A stretch of DNA of 9,348 nt from Bifidobacteriaceae bacterium (GTDB lineage: Bacteria; Actinomycetota; Actinomycetes; Actinomycetales; WQXJ01), in NCBI GenBank assembly GCA_031261885.1, contig JAISIU010000307.1, positions 1-9,348 on the forward strand. The letters are read 5' to 3'. Position numbers and translations under genes: made by a program. Below, piece by piece: positions 6,076 to 9,348 of the stretch; position 1 is the stretch's first letter, and the number at the start of each line of letters is the position of its first letter. The notes beneath the pieces were generated by a model. The model had not been told where the DNA came from. It saw only the letters and a list, made by a program, of their open reading frames with translations, and searched no databases.

Positions 6076-9000
6076 GTGGGGACCCCCGCGGGCGTGTCCG
6101 CCCTGGCCCTCAAGGATCTCGATATCCCAGCGCTCGTGGCGCGGCTGGCGGAGCGGCCAGCATTGTCGGTCGCCGTCATGCCGGCCATCGGGAAGGACGA
6201 TGACGAGGCCGCCCAACGGTCCCTGGCGGCCGTCGAACGGTGGGCCCCGCGGGCGCGTTGCGGCGTCATGACAAGCCCGGACCTGGCAGAGGCCGTCGAG
6301 TGGGCCGGAGAAGAGGACCTTGTCCTGCTTCGGGCCGGTGCCGAGGTCGGGCCGGGATGGGCCACGGGCCTGATTCTGGCCGCCTACTGCGAGGACGGCA
6401 TCGCGACATCGTCCGCGATCGCGGCCGGGCCCGCCATCGTCTCCCTCATGGACGACCCGTTGGCCAGCGCTCCGGACGAGGCATTCCTCGGCGTCGCGCG
6501 GCTCGCGGCTCACACAGCCAAGTTCGTCTGGACCGCGTTGCCGGCTCCCGAGGGGCCGTGCGTCTATGTGCGGCGCACGGCGCTGGACGGTGTCGCACCC
6601 GCCCGCCGGGACGGCATCGTCCGCGGGGCCGACTGGGCGACCGCGCTGGCCGCACTTCTGGAGGGCCGCGGTCGGTACGTTGCCGCCCCGCGCGCGATGG
6701 TCCGTTGGGACGCCGAGGGGCCCGCGCTCGCCGATTCGGACGCCGGCCGCCTGGCAAAGGCCGCCGCCGCGACGCCCTACGCCGACCCGGCCGTTCTCTA
6801 CCTCAGGGACCGGGCCCGTCCCCTGGACGCGCCACGCCTCGACCAGGGAACCGCAGCTTTCGAGCCCGACGCCGTGGTGAGGGGCCAACACGTGCTCGTA
6901 GCCGAGGCCGTGGAGGGCCGCGCGCTGGTCCTGAAGGAACTCGTCGACGCGCGGCTGCGGCGCCGGGCCGTCTGGCGGCCCGCGGGGCTGTGCCAGGCCA
7001 CGGAGCTTTGTCGCGACGATTACGCGGCGACACTGGCGGACTGGCTGATTCGGGGCGCGATCGAGGACGTGGTGGTCGTGGACCCGAGCGGGGCGCCGCT
7101 GACGATGGGTCCGGAAACGGCGCGGCGGCTGGAGATCCCCGTCGTGTGGTCGCTGAACGACCACACGCCGCTGTGCCCGCTCGGCACGTTGGTGGACGGT
7201 GACGGTGTCGCCTGCGGCGGACACTGCACCGCATCGACGCGGAGGTGCCTGGCCCGCGGGCCGTGGGAGGAGCAGGTCGGGGATCCGGTGAGGGGCGCCG
7301 CGCTCGCGGCCTGGCGGCACACGACCGGGCGTCTGTTCGGCCTGCCGGATGGACGCTGGCCGGACGCCGGGGCCATGGCCGGGGCGGGGCGGCGGCCTGC
7401 GGCGCGTGGGGCGGTGACGGCCGTCGTGCTGCCGGGCCGGGCGGCGCAAACGTTCTGGAGGCGGTGGTTGGCCGGGTTCGGCGGGGCGGTGCGGTGCGTG
7501 CCGCCGGGGTCGCGAGTCCGCCCCACAACCGATACGGGCCGCGTCCGCAAGGCCGGGCCGTGGCGGCTGGCGTTGCTCAGGGAACCGAGGACGGAGCGGG
7601 GGCGGCGCTTCGTGCACGATGTCGCGGCGGCTCTCGGGTTCGGCGTGGAATGGCACATCATGGCACAGCAGGAGGCAGCGGCCGGGTGGGCCGGGCGTGG
7701 CGTGGTACATCACCCGACCGGGCCGGACGGGCTGGCGGACGCCGTGGCGGACGCGGACCCCGATTACGCGCTCGTCGTGCCGGACGGCCCCGAACCATAC
7801 TGTGAGGCCCTCGACGAGGCGTGGGACCTCCACCTGCCCGTCATCGGCGCGGACACGGGTGACCTGGGGGAGAGGCTGCGCAGTTACGGCGGCGGGCTCC
7901 TGTTCCCATGCTGGTCCGTGGCCGGTGCGGTGGGCGCGATCCTCCGAGCGTTCGGCGCGGCTCCCGGCGGGCTGTCCGGGCGGCGTGTGGAGCTGCCGGC
8001 CGGCGGCACCGCGAGCCGGGCGCTCGCCGTTGAGGGATTCGCAGGGTTGGTCCGGAGCCCGGGGCCGAGGCCGGGCCGGCGAGGGGCGCGAAGCCTGCCG
8101 GCCATCGGGCTGATCGGCGTCGACTATGCGGCCGGCTCCGTCAGGATGGACCGGCCGGCGCTGAAGGCGACGGCCATGGGGCTGGCCGACTTCCGTTACA
8201 CCACGGCCCGCGACATCGCATCCGGCCGGGACACGACCGCGTACGCGGCGGTGCTCGCCGAAGCAGACGTCATCCCGGTGGAGGACATCGCGGGGCTCGT
8301 CGGCGCATTGGGCGAGCGGGGGGCCAGGCTCGTCCTCGACACCGACACGGACCGGTTCAGCGACGCCGCCGAATACTGGTCGGAACGGACCGCCTGGAGC
8401 GCACGCGGGTTCGTTGGCATGCGCTACGCGCTCGAGCACGCGGACACCGTGCTCGCGGGCACCGAGGCGCTCGCCCGGCGGCTGCGGCGGTGGGCGCCGG
8501 GGCTCGAGGTGGCCGTGGTGCCGGATCGGCTCGACGCGCGGCTGTGGCGGCCGGCTGCGGGCCGCCCGACCGCCAGGGGGAACGGAGACGGCGTCGTCGT
8601 CCTGTACTTGGCGGAACGGGACGGGAGGCCGGAAACCGACATGGTCGCGGCCCTGCCGGGCCTGCTTGGCGGGCGGCTGGGCCGGAAGGTGACGATCGAC
8701 GTCGTCGGCGGGCACGGCGGCCGGTGGCCGGTCGGCTTCCGGAAAGTTCCGGCGGCAGAATTGGAGCCCGGCGCCGGCTACGAAACGGTGTCGTGCTGGC
8801 TGTGTGCCCAGGCCGGGCGGTGGGTGCTTGGTATCGCGCCGTTGACGGACCATTGGACGAACGAGTGCCGCGGGGACACCAGGCTGTTCGAGTACGCCGC
8901 GTTGGGGCTGCCGGCCGTCGCCTCGCAGTGGGGTCCGTACCAGGCCGCGGGAGACCTCGCCGTCCTGTGCGCGGACGGCCCGGGGGCGTGGGCGGATGCT

Positions 9001-9183
9001 GGGGCGGCCCTCATCACAGGCCGTGGCGAAGCGGCCGGCCTGGAACGTCGGGCGGCCGCACGGCGGGCGTTGGCCGGGCGCATGTTGGACGCCGAGTCGG
9101 TGCGGCGCTGGGTGGGCCTGGTGCTCGGGCGCGGCGAGCCACGGCGGCCGGATCCGGAGCGGCGAACGGATGTGGCCGCTTAG
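6076..9183 (+). CDS. Large three-module glycosyltransferase (degenerate GT-A plus two GT-B/GT4-like modules)
   Basis: This 1035-residue cytoplasmic protein appears to hold three glycosyltransferase-like modules. Residues 28-215 resemble a GT2 (GT-A) domain: LVLLRAGAEVGPGW (82-95) aligns with the usual LLNSD-x-x-PGW but lacks the metal-binding aspartate. Residues 265-630 resemble a GT4-type enzyme: VVWSLNDHTPLCPLGTL (356-372) matches the HDYxxxCP element, with C380 and C384 nearby, and EPYCEALDEAWDLHLPVIG (573-591) matches the donor-site helix, followed by GERLRSYGGGLLFP. Residues 675-1020 form the best-preserved module: LVLDTDTDRF (752-761) for the DIDD strand, WVLGIAPLTDHWTNECRGD (916-934) and FEYAALGLPAVAS (938-950), with E939 the likely donor-binding acid. 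Such multi-module enzymes extend wall or capsule polysaccharides from nucleotide sugars. No membrane helix is seen. The GTG start has AGGAGG seven bases upstream. G+C is much higher than in the ubiA/GT-C genes. Donor, acceptor and which modules are active cannot be read. Confidence 0.85.
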   Translation: MGTPAGVSALALKDLDIPALVARLAERPALSVAVMPAIGKDDDEAAQRSLAAVERWAPRARCGVMTSPDLAEAVEWAGEEDLVLLRAGAEVGPGWATGLILAAYCEDGIATSSAIAAGPAIVSLMDDPLASAPDEAFLGVARLAAHTAKFVWTALPAPEGPCVYVRRTALDGVAPARRDGIVRGADWATALAALLEGRGRYVAAPRAMVRWDAEGPALADSDAGRLAKAAAATPYADPAVLYLRDRARPLDAPRLDQGTAAFEPDAVVRGQHVLVAEAVEGRALVLKELVDARLRRRAVWRPAGLCQATELCRDDYAATLADWLIRGAIEDVVVVDPSGAPLTMGPETARRLEIPVVWSLNDHTPLCPLGTLVDGDGVACGGHCTASTRRCLARGPWEEQVGDPVRGAALAAWRHTTGRLFGLPDGRWPDAGAMAGAGRRPAARGAVTAVVLPGRAAQTFWRRWLAGFGGAVRCVPPGSRVRPTTDTGRVRKAGPWRLALLREPRTERGRRFVHDVAAALGFGVEWHIMAQQEAAAGWAGRGVVHHPTGPDGLADAVADADPDYALVVPDGPEPYCEALDEAWDLHLPVIGADTGDLGERLRSYGGGLLFPCWSVAGAVGAILRAFGAAPGGLSGRRVELPAGGTASRALAVEGFAGLVRSPGPRPGRRGARSLPAIGLIGVDYAAGSVRMDRPALKATAMGLADFRYTTARDIASGRDTTAYAAVLAEADVIPVEDIAGLVGALGERGARLVLDTDTDRFSDAAEYWSERTAWSARGFVGMRYALEHADTVLAGTEALARRLRRWAPGLEVAVVPDRLDARLWRPAAGRPTARGNGDGVVVLYLAERDGRPETDMVAALPGLLGGRLGRKVTIDVVGGHGGRWPVGFRKVPAAELEPGAGYETVSCWLCAQAGRWVLGIAPLTDHWTNECRGDTRLFEYAALGLPAVASQWGPYQAAGDLAVLCADGPGAWADAGAALITGRGEAAGLERRAAARRALAGRMLDAESVRRWVGLVLGRGEPRRPDPERRTDVAA

Positions 9184-9197
9184 CCGGACGGCAGGGG

Positions 9198-9348
9198 CTA
9201 AGCCGGCAGAATGGCCCGGTGATGCGGGTAGTACGGGTCATAGGCGCCGAGCGCCTGGCCCCAGTGCTTAGCCATGAGCCCGATTTCCCATCGGCGCACG
9301 GTGTTGGTCCTGGACTTCGACTCGAAGTGGTAGCAGCACGGCTCGTAA
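9198..9348 (-). CDS. C-terminal end of a glycosyltransferase (GT2-like), 5' part outside window
   Basis: Forty-nine codons and a TAG stop are visible on the minus strand, entering from the right edge. The peptide contains CCYHFESKSR (4-13), matching the H-x-E-S-x-SR element near the end of many GT2-type enzymes, then WEIGLMAKHWGQALG, and DPYYPHHRAIL (37-47), which matches the usual DPYYNPNL-like ending. This strongly suggests another cytoplasmic glycosyltransferase of the same glycan locus. It converges on the large glycosyltransferase with only 14 bases between the stop codons, and no clear shared terminator hairpin is found in that gap. The donor sugar and the rest of the domain cannot be judged. 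Confidence 0.7.
   Translation of the reverse strand, partial: YEPCCYHFESKSRTNTVRRWEIGLMAKHWGQALGAYDPYYPHHRAILPA

Noticed and set aside
5929..8853. A 974-codon open frame on the minus strand, antisense to the large glycosyltransferase
   Set aside because: It is very rich in Pro, Arg and Gly with no domain or motif, as expected for the mirror of a GC-rich coding frame, while the opposite strand holds clear glycosyltransferase signatures and a good ribosome site.

Overview
This window looks like part of a cell-envelope glycan locus from a high-GC Gram-positive bacterium (Actinomycetota). The evidence is the high G+C with GTG starts, an RmlB whose sequence (SHNDNSI and PYQHVEKFIPR blocks) resembles actinobacterial dTDP-glucose dehydratases, and a UbiA-family enzyme of the kind that makes polyprenyl-phosphate pentoses for actinobacterial walls. 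Genus cannot be fixed from the sequence alone. There are no RNA genes, insertion sequences or CRISPR arrays that I can see.

Layout. (1) 1-1315, minus strand: an HAD-superfamily phosphatase (641-1315), then after 53 bp the start of rmlB (1-587, running off the left edge). (2) 1316-1465: a divergent intergenic region with a -10-like box and three direct repeats, the last touching the ubiA-like start codon. (3) 1466-4056, plus strand: a UbiA-family membrane transferase (1466-2416) overlapping by ATGA a GT-C-type membrane glycosyltransferase (2413-4056), followed by a candidate hairpin terminator. (4) 4057-4227: an intergenic gap with a short tandem 9-bp repeat. (5) 4228-5358, minus strand: a membrane acyltransferase of the acyltransferase-3 family, starting at a GTG with a strong ribosome binding site. 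(6) 5359-5708: a 350-bp divergent intergenic region. (7) 5709-9183, plus strand: a small coiled-coil protein and a 1035-residue glycosyltransferase made of three GT-like modules. (8) 9198-9348, minus strand: the last 49 codons of another glycosyltransferase, running off the right edge.

How the genes may work together. RmlB is a committed step to dTDP-L-rhamnose, a donor for the cytoplasmic glycosyltransferases on the right. The UbiA-like enzyme, the HAD phosphatase and the GT-C enzyme form a plausible second pathway: phosphopentosyl transfer to polyprenyl phosphate, dephosphorylation, then use of the lipid-linked sugar on the outer face of the membrane. The acyltransferase-3 protein could decorate the same glycan with acetyl groups. 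This joint pathway is inference from families and order; no substrate can be read from the sequence. Base composition changes along the window: sampled 60-base rows in the ubiA/GT-C part contain 29-39 G+C, while rows in the large glycosyltransferase contain 40-47, suggesting a mosaic locus.
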